Assembly: GCF_913773735.1 (NCBI RefSeq)
Contig: NZ_CAJYEB010000001.1
Location: forward strand, 26,437 to 90,436
Direction of reading: 5' to 3'
Length of the DNA: 64,000 nt
Origin: an uncultured Massilia sp.
Lineage (GTDB): Bacteria > Pseudomonadota > Gammaproteobacteria > Burkholderiales > Burkholderiaceae_D
Position 1 is the first letter of the stretch. The number at the start of each line of letters is the position of its first letter. The notes under the pieces are model-generated. The model did no database searches, was not told where the DNA came from, and was given only the letters and a program-made list of their open reading frames with translations. Position numbers and translations under genes: made by a program. Positions 7,465-17,904 of this stretch are shown here, in pieces.

Positions 7465-8358
7465 TCACAGCGCCAGCAGATCCTTGCCACGCTCGCGCAG
7501 GATCGCGGCCACGCGCGCCGCCACCGGGGACAGGTAGCCGTTGCGCCGGTACGCCAGGCCCAGCCGCCGCTTCATCTGCGCCTCCGGCAATACCACCTCG
7601 CGCACGCGCGCGCGCCGCGCCACCAGGTTGACGCGCGTGACGAAACCCAGCAGTGGCGTGGTCTCGAGGATCGGCACGATCATGTTCAATACGTTCGATT
7701 CGAGTTGCACACGCGGCCGCGCCAGGCCGTGGCGCTCGAAGGTCTGGTCCAGCCACTGGCGCGACGCCACCGTGCGCGCGGGCAGCATCCACTGGTAGTC
7801 GAGCAGGCTGGCCAGCGTGCGCGGGCCGTCGAACACCGGATGGTTTTCGCTGGCCATCACGACCACCGTGTCTTCCGCGATCTGCTCGCAGGCGATGTCC
7901 GGATCGTCTTCGGGCATCGGTCCCGCCACCAGGTCGAGTTCGCCCTCGCGCAGGCCGGCCAGCAGGTTGTCGTTCATCGCCACCGTCAGGCCGATCCCGA
8001 TGCCCGGCGCCTGCGCCAGCAACTGGCCGAACACGGCCGGCAGCAGGTGCTCGGCCAGCGTCGGCAGGCAGCCGATGCGCACGTTGCCGCGCAGGCCGCC
8101 GGCGTGGTCCTGCATCTCGCGCGCCGTCTCCTCGACCATGATCGCCATCTGGCGCGTGCGCCCCGCCAGCACGTGGCCGGCGGCCGTCAGGCGCATGCCG
8201 CGGCCGTCCTTCTCGAACAGTTTCGCGCCCAGCGATTCCTCCAGGCGGTCGATGCACTTGGTCAGCGCGGGCTGGGTGCGGTGCAGGCGCTCGGCGGCGC
8301 GCGCCAGGTTGCCCTCGGCCGCGATGACTTCGAAATACCGCAGGTCACGGAAGTCCAT
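7465..8358 (-). CDS. LysR-family transcriptional regulator of the adjacent catabolic operon
   Basis: The 297-residue protein has an N-terminal winged HTH (MDFRDLRYFEVIAAEGNLAR, then AAERLHRTQPALTKCIDRLE) and the two-lobed periplasmic-binding-protein-like effector domain at about 90-297. It is divergent from the aldolase/dehydrogenase/permease/porin operon, with 237 bp between. Family knowledge says LysR proteins sit at such intergenic regions and activate the divergent operon when a pathway intermediate binds. A LysR-type palindrome at 8381-8400 lies just upstream of its own start. Confidence 0.9.
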   Translation of the reverse strand: MDFRDLRYFEVIAAEGNLARAAERLHRTQPALTKCIDRLEESLGAKLFEKDGRGMRLTAAGHVLAGRTRQMAIMVEETAREMQDHAGGLRGNVRIGCLPTLAEHLLPAVFGQLLAQAPGIGIGLTVAMNDNLLAGLREGELDLVAGPMPEDDPDIACEQIAEDTVVVMASENHPVFDGPRTLASLLDYQWMLPARTVASRQWLDQTFERHGLARPRVQLESNVLNMIVPILETTPLLGFVTRVNLVARRARVREVVLPEAQMKRRLGLAYRRNGYLSPVAARVAAILRERGKDLLAL

Positions 8359-8380
8359 GATTCATTCCCGAAAGTTTGGA

Positions 8381-8400
8381 ATTCATGAAATTAATTGAAT
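8381..8400. promoter_or_regulatory. Candidate LysR-binding site
   Basis: ATTCA-N10-TGAAT is an inverted repeat of the spacing seen in LysR boxes, in a locally AT-rich part of the divergent intergenic region and 23 bp upstream of the lysR start. A TATACT (8423-8428) lies just downstream toward the operon and may be its -10. Confidence 0.5.
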
Positions 8401-8497
8401 ATACATTATAGATGGGGCTTCCTATACTCGATTCATGACAAAGCTTCCCCGATCCAGCCGGACGGAGGCGGCAGAACCGACGCAGCGAGGAGACACC

Positions 8498-8599
8498 ATG
8501 ACCGCCGCACCACACGCCCATCCGGCGCCTCCTCGTCGCGCCATCGCGCCATGCCGGCCCCCCGCCGGCGGTAACATCGACACCGAGGACAATCCATGA
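8498..8599 (+). CDS. Putative 33-codon ORF coupled to the RraA-like gene
   Basis: An ATG with a very good ribosome site (GAGGAG, 5 nt spacer) opens a 33-residue Ala/Pro-rich frame. Its TGA overlaps the ATG of the RraA-like gene (ATGA). The peptide (MTAAPHAHPAPPRRAIAP...) has no recognisable domain. A longer in-frame ATG exists at 8435. The strong Shine-Dalgarno plus overlap suggest translation, perhaps only to deliver ribosomes to the next start, which has no strong site of its own. Confidence 0.35.
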   Translation: MTAAPHAHPAPPRRAIAPCRPPAGGNIDTEDNP

Positions 8600-9291
8600 G
8601 CCATTCCACTTCCCCCGACGTGATCCGCGCCATCGAGCGCGTCGATCCGGACCTGGTCGCGCAGGCGGCCGCGTATCCCTCCTCCATCCTGGCCGACGTC
8701 GCCGGCCGCCGCGGCGCCCTGTCCAGCCGCATCGCGCCGCTGGCGCCGACGATGCGCCTGGCCGGCCCCGCGCTGACGGTCGAGGTGCGCCCCGGCGACA
8801 ACCTGATGATCCACGCCGCCATGGCGATCGCCAAGCCCGGCGACGTGCTGGTCATCGACGGCAAGGGCGACGAATCCTCGGCCCTGATGGGCGAGATCAT
8901 GGTCTCGCAGTGCATGGCGGTCGGCATCGCCGGCGTGGTCATCTACGGCGCCGTGCGCGACACCGAGGCGATCCGCGAACTGGGCTTCCCGATGTACGCC
9001 ATCGGCGCGAATCCGAACGGCCCGACCAAGCTGGTGCCGGGCCGCATCAACTGGCCGGTGTCGCTGGGCGGCACCGCCGTGCAGCCGGGCGACCTGGTGG
9101 TGGCCGACGCCGACGGCGTCGTCGTGGTCGAGAAGGACAAGGTGCCGGCCGTGCTGGCCGAGGCGGGCAAGAAGCTGGACTACGAGGCGAAGCGCCTGGC
9201 CGACATCCGCGGCGGCGGCGCGCTGCGTCCGGCCTGGCTGGACGGCGCCCTGCGCCAGGCCGGCGTGCTGGCCGAAGGAGAGACGCTGTGA
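8596..9291 (+). CDS. RraA-like aldolase (4-carboxy-4-hydroxy-2-oxoadipate aldolase / oxaloacetate decarboxylase family)
   Basis: The 231-residue protein belongs to the RraA/HMG-CHA aldolase family. A metal-binding block GEIMVSQCMAVGIAGVVIYG is followed by GAVRDTEAIRELGFPMYAIG; the G-x-RD pattern distinguishes catalytic class II pyruvate aldolases in this family. Such enzymes split 4-hydroxy-4-methyl- or 4-carboxy-2-oxoglutarates, or decarboxylate oxaloacetate, with a divalent metal. Its place before a hydroxyacid dehydrogenase, an anion permease and a porin argues for catabolism of an organic acid rather than RNase E control. Its stop overlaps the next gene's GTG. Confidence 0.82.
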   Translation: MSHSTSPDVIRAIERVDPDLVAQAAAYPSSILADVAGRRGALSSRIAPLAPTMRLAGPALTVEVRPGDNLMIHAAMAIAKPGDVLVIDGKGDESSALMGEIMVSQCMAVGIAGVVIYGAVRDTEAIRELGFPMYAIGANPNGPTKLVPGRINWPVSLGGTAVQPGDLVVADADGVVVVEKDKVPAVLAEAGKKLDYEAKRLADIRGGGALRPAWLDGALRQAGVLAEGETL

Positions 9292-10235
9292 GCGCCGTCC
9301 TCGAGCAGGTCGCGGCCCGCGACGCCGTGCTGGTGACCGGCGCCGACCTGGCCGAGCAGGCGCTGGCCCTGCTGGCCGGTTACGATGTGGTCTACGCCGG
9401 CAAGACGCCGGACGAGGAGGCGCTGGTCGCGCTGGCGCGCCAGCACCAGCCGGTGGCGATCATCGCGCGCTACGGCCGCATCACCGAACGCGTGCTGGCC
9501 GCCAGCGGCAAGCTGCGCGTGGTGTCCAAGCACGGCACCGGCATCGACACCATCGACGTCGACGCGGCCAAAGCGCGCGGCATCGCGGTCAGGGCGGCGG
9601 CCGGCGCCAACGCCCCGGCCGTGGCCGAACACACCTGGGCGCTGATCCTGGCCTGCGCCAAGGCCGTGCCCCAGCTCGACCGCCGCATGCACGACGGCCA
9701 CTGGGACAAGGCCACCCACAAGAGCCTGGAACTGCGCGGGCGCACGCTGGGCCTGGTCGGCCTGGGCGCGATCGGGGCGCGCGTCGCCGCGGTCGGCCAG
9801 GCGCTGGGCATGCGCGTGATCGCCCACGACCCGTTCGCGCGCGCCACCCCGGAGGGCATCGACCTGCTGCCGCTGGCCGACGTGATCGCCGGCGCCGACG
9901 TGCTCTCGCTGCACTGCCCGCTGACGAAGGACAATGCCAACATGCTGAACGCGGACACGCTGGCCACCATGCGTCCCGGCGCCATCGTGGTGAACACGGC
10001 GCGCGGCGGCCTGATCGACGAGGCGGCACTGGCCGCCGCGCTGCGCAGCGGCGCGCTGCGCGCGGCGGGCCTGGACAGCTTCCAGGTCGAGCCGTTCGCC
10101 CCCGGCCACCCGTTCACCGGCATCGCCAACGCGATCCTGTCGCCGCACATCGGCGGCGTGACGGACGACGCCTACGTCGGCATGGGCACGGCCGCCGCGC
10201 AGAACGTGCTGGCGGTACTGGAGCAGCAAGCCTGA
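9288..10235 (+). CDS. D-isomer-specific 2-hydroxyacid dehydrogenase (SerA-like)
   Basis: It starts at GTG 9288, coupled by GTGA to the aldolase stop, with GAAGGAG upstream. The 315-residue protein has the Rossmann motif GLVGLGAIGARVA, the catalytic Arg in VVNTARGGLIDE, the Glu in FQVEPF and the His in LSPHIGGVT. These enzymes interconvert D-2-hydroxyacids and 2-oxoacids with NAD(P). The length suits the short dehydrogenases without a C-terminal ACT domain, so a catabolic role fits better than serine synthesis. The exact substrate is unknown. Confidence 0.88.
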   Translation: MSAVLEQVAARDAVLVTGADLAEQALALLAGYDVVYAGKTPDEEALVALARQHQPVAIIARYGRITERVLAASGKLRVVSKHGTGIDTIDVDAAKARGIAVRAAAGANAPAVAEHTWALILACAKAVPQLDRRMHDGHWDKATHKSLELRGRTLGLVGLGAIGARVAAVGQALGMRVIAHDPFARATPEGIDLLPLADVIAGADVLSLHCPLTKDNANMLNADTLATMRPGAIVVNTARGGLIDEAALAAALRSGALRAAGLDSFQVEPFAPGHPFTGIANAILSPHIGGVTDDAYVGMGTAAAQNVLAVLEQQA

Positions 10236-10299
10236 CAACAACGACCCGGCAAAGCGCGCACCAAGACGCGCGCCAACGATTACAGTATCGGAGACGACC

Positions 10300-11634
10300 A
10301 TGAACGACATCGACAAACAAGGCCCGGAGTACCAGCAGCGCCTGGAAGCGGACACCATCCGCAAGGTGACCTGGCGCCTGATTCCCTTCCTGATGGTGTG
10401 CTACCTGCTGGCACTCATCGACCGCGGCAACATCGGCATGGCCTCGCTGCAGATGAACCACGACCTCGGCCTCACGCCGAAGATGTTCGGTTTCGCCGGC
10501 AGCCTGTTCTTCATCGCCTATTTCATTTTCGAGGTGCCGAGCAACCTGGCGCTGCAGAAGTTCGGCGCGCGCAAGTGGATCGCCCGGATCATGATCACGT
10601 GGGGCCTGGCCTCGGCCGCCACCGCCATGGTGCAGGGCCAGAACTCGCTGTTCGTGATGCGCTTCATCCTGGGCGCGGCCGAAGCGGGCTTCTTCCCGGG
10701 CGTGCTGCTGTACCTCACCTTCTGGATCCCGTCCGCCTACCGCGCCCGCTTCGTGGCCATCTTCATGGTCGCGGTGCCGATGGCCAGCTTCGTCGGCTCG
10801 CCCCTGTCGGCCCTGCTGCTGCAGATCGACGGCTTCCTCGGCCTGCGCGGCTGGCACTGGCTGTTCATCCTGGAAGGCCTGCCCACCGCCGTCCTCGGCG
10901 TGGTCTGCCTGTTCTTCCTGACCGACCGCCCGGAACAGGCGCACTGGCTCAGCGCCGAACAGCGCGACTGGCTGGTCAAGCGCATGGCCAGCGAGCGCCA
11001 GGAACGCAAGGCCGCCCCCCACGTCTCGATCTGGAAGCTGTTCCGCAGTAAAGAGGTGCTGGGGATGGCCCTGGTCTGCGCCACCGCCTCGTCGGCCGGC
11101 ACCGTGCTGGGCGTATGGCAGCCGCAGCTGATCAAGTCCTTCGGCCTCACCATCATGGAAACCGGCCTGGTCAATTCCGTGCCCTACGTGATCGCCGCGA
11201 TCCTGATGGTGTGGTGGGGCCGCCATTCGGACCAGAAGCGCGAGCGCCGCTGGCATACCGTGATCCCGCTGGCGCTGATCTGCGGCGGCATGCTGGGCAC
11301 CTTCGGCACCGCATCGCTGGCGCCGACCATCGTCATGCTGACCTGCGTGCTGGTGGGCGCCTATGCGTTCAAGGGACCGTTCTGGGCGCTGAGCTCGAGC
11401 TGGCTGTCGCCGGCTTCCGCGGCGGCCGGCCTGGCCGGCATCAACGCGGCGTCCAACCTGGTCGGCGGCGGCCTGATGGTCAATGCCTACGGCTGGATCA
11501 AGGCCGAGACGGGCAGCCATTCGCTGGCCCTGCTGCCGGTCGCCGTGCTGGCGCTGGCCAGCATCACCACCCTGCTGTCGCTGTCCAGCGACGCCCGCCA
11601 GGCGGCGCGCAACGCCGCCGCCAAGGCGGTCTAA
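10300..11634 (+). CDS. MFS transporter, anion:cation symporter (ACS) family
   Basis: The 444-residue protein has about 12 TM helices and ACS-family features: RKVTWRLIPFLMVCYLLALIDRGNIGMA at the first helix, FFIAYFIFEVPSNLAL in helix 2, and a large central loop. ACS members import organic anions such as phthalate, tartrate, galactonate or 4-hydroxyphenylacetate with protons. It lies between the dehydrogenase (64 nt upstream) and the porin, so it very likely imports the substrate of this operon. CGGAGACGACC precedes the ATG. Confidence 0.9.
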   Translation: MNDIDKQGPEYQQRLEADTIRKVTWRLIPFLMVCYLLALIDRGNIGMASLQMNHDLGLTPKMFGFAGSLFFIAYFIFEVPSNLALQKFGARKWIARIMITWGLASAATAMVQGQNSLFVMRFILGAAEAGFFPGVLLYLTFWIPSAYRARFVAIFMVAVPMASFVGSPLSALLLQIDGFLGLRGWHWLFILEGLPTAVLGVVCLFFLTDRPEQAHWLSAEQRDWLVKRMASERQERKAAPHVSIWKLFRSKEVLGMALVCATASSAGTVLGVWQPQLIKSFGLTIMETGLVNSVPYVIAAILMVWWGRHSDQKRERRWHTVIPLALICGGMLGTFGTASLAPTIVMLTCVLVGAYAFKGPFWALSSSWLSPASAAAGLAGINAASNLVGGGLMVNAYGWIKAETGSHSLALLPVAVLALASITTLLSLSSDARQAARNAAAKAV

Positions 11635-11640
11635 GCGCCG

Positions 11641-11675
11641 GGGCGGCCCCGCCCGGGGCCGCCCTCTCCCGTTTT
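11641..11675 (+). terminator. Hairpin after the MFS gene
   Basis: GGGCGGCCCC-GCCC-GGGGCCGCCC is a perfect 10-bp stem, followed 6 nt later by TTTT. It lies between the permease and porin genes, so it may be a partial terminator that lowers or separates porin expression. Confidence 0.5.
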
Positions 11676-11732
11676 CACCGGCGCCACGCGGCGCAAGACC
11701 GCGCACGCCGATACCACACTATAAACGAGACA

Positions 11733-12788
11733 ATGAAGACATCCTCCCTGCGGATGCTGGCGATCGCCGCCATGCTTCCCGCCAGCGCCTGCGCGCAATC
11801 CAACGTCACGATCTACGGCGCCATCGACGCCGGCCTGCGCTACCAGACCGACGTCGACGCGGCCGGCCGCAACCAGCTGACGGCCACCTCGGGCAACTCG
11901 TATTCGAACCGGCTGGGCTTTCGCGGCGAGGAAAGCCTCGGCAACGGCCTGACGGCGCGCTTCCGCCTCGAAAGCGGCTTCAACAGCAAGACCGGCGCGC
12001 TGGACAATACCAAGAACATGCTGTTCAACCGCACCGCGTCGGCCGGCATCGGCGGCAAGTGGGGCTACATCGACCTGGGCCGCCAGTACACGATCGGCTT
12101 TCGCACCGAACTGTTCCTCGACCCGTTCGACCACCACTTCACGCCCATCGTGCCCATCTCCTCGGGCGCCGGCACGTCCCTGCCCGCGGCGGCGACGGCG
12201 GCGGGCCTGGGCGCGTCCGCCTCGACCGGCACCCGCTTCAACAACGACGTCCAGTACACGGGCACCTTCGGCGCTCTGACGCTGCGCGCCGAACGCGCGC
12301 TGGGCGAGGATCCGGCGGATGCCGACCGGGGCTCGGCCAGCGCGGCCGGCTTCAGCTACGCCGGCACGCACCTGCTGGCGGCGGGCGCCTACACGCGCAA
12401 GGAAACCGCCGCCGGCTTCGCGAATCGCGCCTTCATCGTCGGCGGCGGCGTCAAGTGGAACGGCATCGTCGCCAAGGCGGGCCTGTCGCGCGAGCGCCAG
12501 GACACGGCCACGCAGGGCGTGCTGCAGCATGAGCTGCGCTTCGCCGGCGTGCGCCTGCCGGTGGCGCCGGCCCTCGCGCTCACCACCGGCATCTACCGCG
12601 CCGACTACGACAGCGCGGCGGGCGGCGGCCGGCGCAAGCTGTATATCGCCAGCCTCACCTATGCATTCTCGAAGCGCACCAACGTCTACGCCGAATTCGA
12701 CGTCAACCGCTACGACGGGTTGCTGGTGCCGGCTTCGCAGCAGCACGGCCAGCGCGGCGTGTCGCTGGGCGTGATGCAGGCGTTCTGA
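11733..12788 (+). CDS. Gram-negative porin (Burkholderia-type trimeric porin)
   Basis: The 351-residue precursor has a signal peptide cut after ASACA (residues about 1-21), then QSNVTIYGAIDAGLRY, the hallmark N-terminus of betaproteobacterial porins. Features are alternating beta-strand patterns, an RLGFRGEESLGNGL block and the terminal Phe needed for outer-membrane assembly. It likely lets the operon's organic-acid substrate cross the outer membrane. The ATG at 11733 is set by the signal peptide. It is the last gene of the LysR-controlled cluster. Confidence 0.92.
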   Translation: MKTSSLRMLAIAAMLPASACAQSNVTIYGAIDAGLRYQTDVDAAGRNQLTATSGNSYSNRLGFRGEESLGNGLTARFRLESGFNSKTGALDNTKNMLFNRTASAGIGGKWGYIDLGRQYTIGFRTELFLDPFDHHFTPIVPISSGAGTSLPAAATAAGLGASASTGTRFNNDVQYTGTFGALTLRAERALGEDPADADRGSASAAGFSYAGTHLLAAGAYTRKETAAGFANRAFIVGGGVKWNGIVAKAGLSRERQDTATQGVLQHELRFAGVRLPVAPALALTTGIYRADYDSAAGGGRRKLYIASLTYAFSKRTNVYAEFDVNRYDGLLVPASQQHGQRGVSLGVMQAF

Positions 12789-12875
12789 TCCTCCATGCGG
12801 GTGGCGTTTCGCATTATGGGAAATCGTTGCACTATCCGATTGCCAAAGGTCGTGCAATAATATAGCCCGTCCTAT

Positions 12876-12889
12876 GTCTTATATAAGAC
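12876..12889. promoter_or_regulatory. Perfect 14-bp palindrome upstream of icd
   Basis: GTCTTATATAAGAC is fully self-complementary. It lies in the 253-bp gap before icd, 153 bp from the start codon, and 8-30 bp downstream of a weak promoter-like pair (TTGCCA 12840, TATAGC 12861). It looks like an operator for a dimeric, GntR-like regulator. The identity of the factor is not shown. Confidence 0.55.
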
Positions 12890-13041
12890 TTAGTCGCAAG
12901 GCAACCTGGAACCGGGCGCCTTGGCGACCGCCACATCGGCGTCCGGGAGAGTATGATTTCGCGATCCGAGCGAACCGCGACCGGACAGTCGATGTTTTTG
13001 TTGAGTAACCGAACCCTTCCCGCACATCGAGGAACAAGCGT

Positions 13042-15276
<2,235 letters not shown>

Positions 15277-15306
15277 TCACGCTCGACTGGCCCGATGGTC
15301 GTGAAC

Positions 15307-15344
15307 CCCGGTACCACGCAGGTGTGGTACCGGGTTTTTCTTTT
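15307..15344 (+). terminator. Rho-independent terminator of icd
   Basis: CCCGGTACCAC, a 6-nt loop and GTGGTACCGGG form a perfect 11-bp stem followed by TTTTTCTTTTT. It lies 31 nt after the icd stop codon. Confidence 0.95.
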
Positions 15345-15609
15345 TGGAGTAGAAGAAAACGCGATGGACAGTGGTACTGCCAAAAATCTGGTGGATATCT
15401 AAGCCTCCTATTGAAAGAGGCTGATCGCTGATCCGCATGCTCCCGAAAGAAGAACGGTCACGCCACCTGCGCAAACCAGGCGGCATGATGGGCGACCTCG
15501 ATGATTAGTCTGTCGTTAGCCGACCATTTACCAGATCAGCATGTCGTATTGCTGACTTGGCAATAGGCGATGGAGCGAGTAGTAGCGATAAGAAACTGCT
15601 AATCACCGT
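15345..15609. other. Non-coding stretch after icd
   Basis: No convincing gene is seen; the longest frames here are short and lack ribosome sites. A small inverted repeat (AGCCTC-N9-GAGGCT, 15400-15420) is present. GC content is already clearly below that of the neighbours. Confidence 0.5.
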
Positions 15610-15786
15610 TTAAAATTGAAAACTCATATGCGCAATCGCGACGGACACCCCTGCAGCCAAGGTAATAACAACAACCACACTAATTGCCAATACTGTACCG
15701 ATCCGATACTTATGGCAGGTCTTGATCAGTTGGTTAAACTCTTTGAGGAACGCTGGAGAAAGCGACGACTTCTCGAATGAATTCAT
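15610..15786 (-). CDS. Small single-pass membrane protein (58 aa), hypothetical
   Basis: The ATG at 15786 is preceded by GAGAG at 6 nt. The product has a polar N-terminus (MNSFEKSSLSPAFLKEFNQL), then a basic patch and one clear TM helix at about 33-53 (RIGTVLAISVVVVITLAAG), ending HMSFQF. A longer frame from 15999 exists, but its first half is basic and lacks a ribosome site. The gene sits in an AT-rich island between icd and the MscS gene, with codon choice unlike its neighbours, which hints at acquired or relic DNA. Function unknown. Confidence 0.45.
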   Translation of the reverse strand: MNSFEKSSLSPAFLKEFNQLIKTCHKYRIGTVLAISVVVVITLAAGVSVAIAHMSFQF

Positions 15787-16110
15787 ATGCAACTCTCGAA
15801 TAGGAATGTATGAGTAACAGCTCCGATATTCGGTCGTCACGATGAAGCAGTGTGTTCTTGATAGACGGAGCTGTCGCGTTACTACAAGCTCGCGTGTAAC
15901 CCCGGCGGAAGGGCGTCGAAAGAAACACTCGCTTAACCCAGCGGAAGGGCATCGACGTTGCGGGAATAATTTTACATCAATTAATTCTATTGAAAACAAA
16001 AAATCTATAGAAGAATTTAAAATTTATAGAAACATTGAATCCCGTGTCAGGCACACATCTATATTAAGATCTGCGCCACTACGCTGTGAACATGCTGAAT
16101 CCGGATAGCG
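15787..16110. other. AT-rich gap with a short direct repeat
   Basis: The stretch 15960-16070 is strikingly AT-rich for this genome. At 15899-15953 a block AACCC(CG/A)GCGGAAGGGC(G/A)TCGA occurs twice, 35-40 bp apart. An 88-codon frame (15842-16108) crosses it but is basic, patternless and has no ribosome site, so I do not call it a gene. No attachment site, tRNA or IS end was recognised. Confidence 0.5.
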
Positions 16111-17820
16111 TCAGCCCGGCGTGCGTCCATCGGCGCCGGCGGCATCGCCGACGATGATCCCGGCATCGGCGTCGTCCGGCGCGGCGGCGGGCGCCGCGTC
16201 GGCAGCCGCCATCACGATCCGCTGGCTCGGGAACGCCAGCGCGATCCCGGCGGCCTCCAGCCGCTCGTAGATTCCCAGCAGCAGCGCCTCGCGGATCACG
16301 ACCTGGGTGTCGAAGTCGCGCACGTCGATGTACGCGAACACCTCGATGTTGAAGGAACGCTCGCCGATGCGTCCGAGCCGCGCGCGATGGCCCTGCGCCA
16401 GCTGCGGTTCCTGCGCCAGCACCTGCTGGACGATGGCGATGGCCTCCTTCAGCCGGGCGGACGGCGTGGCGTAATCCACCGCGATCACGGGATTGAACAG
16501 GAAGCGGTCGCGGTCGGCGAAATTCTCGATCTGGCGCGCCGACAGGTCGCCGTTGGGAATCGTGACCACGGTGCGCTCGCCGGTACGGATGCGGGTCGAA
16601 CGGATGCCGACGTCCTCCACCGTGCCGACCACGTCGCCGACCTTGATGAAGTCGCCCACCTGCAGCGGCCGGTCGGCGATCACGGTGACGCTGCCGACCA
16701 GGTTCTCCACGGTCTTTTGCGCGCCGAGCGCCAGCGCGATACCGCCGATGCCCAGCGCCGCGATGCCGGTCGTGACGTCGATGCCGAAGGTGTCGAGGAT
16801 GCCGATGCCGGAAAACACCAGCAGCAGCGCCTTGGCGGTGCGCCGCAGCAGCGTGATGACCGACACGATCTGGCGCCGCTGGCGCCGCTGCATGCGCGCG
16901 ACGGCCAGGTCGGCGATGGCGTCGACCAGGCGCAGGCCGAACCAGACGAGCGCGACGACCGTGACGATGCCGGTGTAGCGCAGCAGGGTCTGGCGCGCGA
17001 CGATCGCCACCGGCAGCCGGTCCGCCCAGGCATAGAACACGCCGACGGCGATCAGGAGGCTGACCGGCGGCAGCGCGGCTTCGAAGAAACGGTACAAACC
17101 GTTTTCAGCCGGGTTCGCGGCCAGCTTGCGCATGACGGCCACCAGCAGCGTCGACACGATCCACAGGCCGCCGAAGACCACGATCCCGACGCCCAGCAGG
17201 ATGCCCCAGTCCCTGAGGGGCGCCCCGGCGACGATGTACTGTTCCTGTTCCGGCTCCTGCATCGCCGGCGTGCGCCTGGCGGCCGCCGCGACCTGGGCCA
17301 GCGTGTCGCTCGAGACGCGCCATACCTGCAGGTCGCCGTCCTTGCCGCGCTCGAGCAGGATCGGCACCTTCTTGCCCTGCATGACGATGTCGCCGACGTC
17401 TTCCTGGTCGAGCGGAAGATCGTCGTCCAGCCGGCCGCCCGGCTCGTTCGACAGCGCCGCGAACGGCTTGAACGAGCCGCCCTCGTCCAGCAGCGCATGG
17501 AAGGCACGCGCCTGGCCGATCGCGTTCAGGCGCTGGCGGCTGCTGGCCGCGGCGGGCAGGTCGAGGAACTGGACCACGCGGTCGTAGTCGAGCTCCCCCA
17601 GCGCCGCGATCAGGCCGGACACCATCGCGCGCGGCGTCTCGCGCTTGAGCGGATCGGACTGGACGGGCGCGGCGGGCGGGGCGGCGCCCCCCAGCAGGGC
17701 GGGAGCGGCGACGCCCGCGGGCGCCGGCGCGGCCAGCAACAGCAGTAGCAACAGCGGCAGCAACAGCGGCAGCAGGACCGGCAACGGGATCAGGAAGCGG
17801 TAGGAAAAACGCACGCGCAC
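16111..17820 (-). CDS. MscS-family mechanosensitive channel with extra N-terminal domain
   Basis: With the GTG at 17820 the protein has 569 residues: a very hydrophobic signal/TM segment, a periplasmic region of about 130 residues, several TM helices (about 185-340), then the MscS core with pore helix GIAALGIGGIALALGAQKT and beta domain LQVGDFIKVGDVVGTVEDVG...VTIPNGDL. It ends in an Ala/Asp-rich tail. MscS-like channels release solutes on hypo-osmotic shock. A longer GTG frame reaches 17898, but that puts the hydrophobic segment about 26 residues in. It is about 84 nt downstream of the dehydrogenase on the same strand; co-transcription is possible. Confidence 0.88.
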   Translation of the reverse strand: MRVRFSYRFLIPLPVLLPLLLPLLLLLLLAAPAPAGVAAPALLGGAAPPAAPVQSDPLKRETPRAMVSGLIAALGELDYDRVVQFLDLPAAASSRQRLNAIGQARAFHALLDEGGSFKPFAALSNEPGGRLDDDLPLDQEDVGDIVMQGKKVPILLERGKDGDLQVWRVSSDTLAQVAAAARRTPAMQEPEQEQYIVAGAPLRDWGILLGVGIVVFGGLWIVSTLLVAVMRKLAANPAENGLYRFFEAALPPVSLLIAVGVFYAWADRLPVAIVARQTLLRYTGIVTVVALVWFGLRLVDAIADLAVARMQRRQRRQIVSVITLLRRTAKALLLVFSGIGILDTFGIDVTTGIAALGIGGIALALGAQKTVENLVGSVTVIADRPLQVGDFIKVGDVVGTVEDVGIRSTRIRTGERTVVTIPNGDLSARQIENFADRDRFLFNPVIAVDYATPSARLKEAIAIVQQVLAQEPQLAQGHRARLGRIGERSFNIEVFAYIDVRDFDTQVVIREALLLGIYERLEAAGIALAFPSQRIVMAAADAAPAAAPDDADAGIIVGDAAGADGRTPG

Positions 17821-17904
17821 ATCGACTCTTTCGGCTCTGGATACGAAAAGTCTAGCATCCGGGCGCGCCGGCGCCCGCACCGTTGACGCCGGCGGCACCC
17901 GGCG

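Noticed and set aside
15842..16108. 88-codon plus-strand ORF in the AT-rich island
   Set aside because: It lacks a ribosome site, has no regular pattern, and crosses duplicated non-coding blocks.
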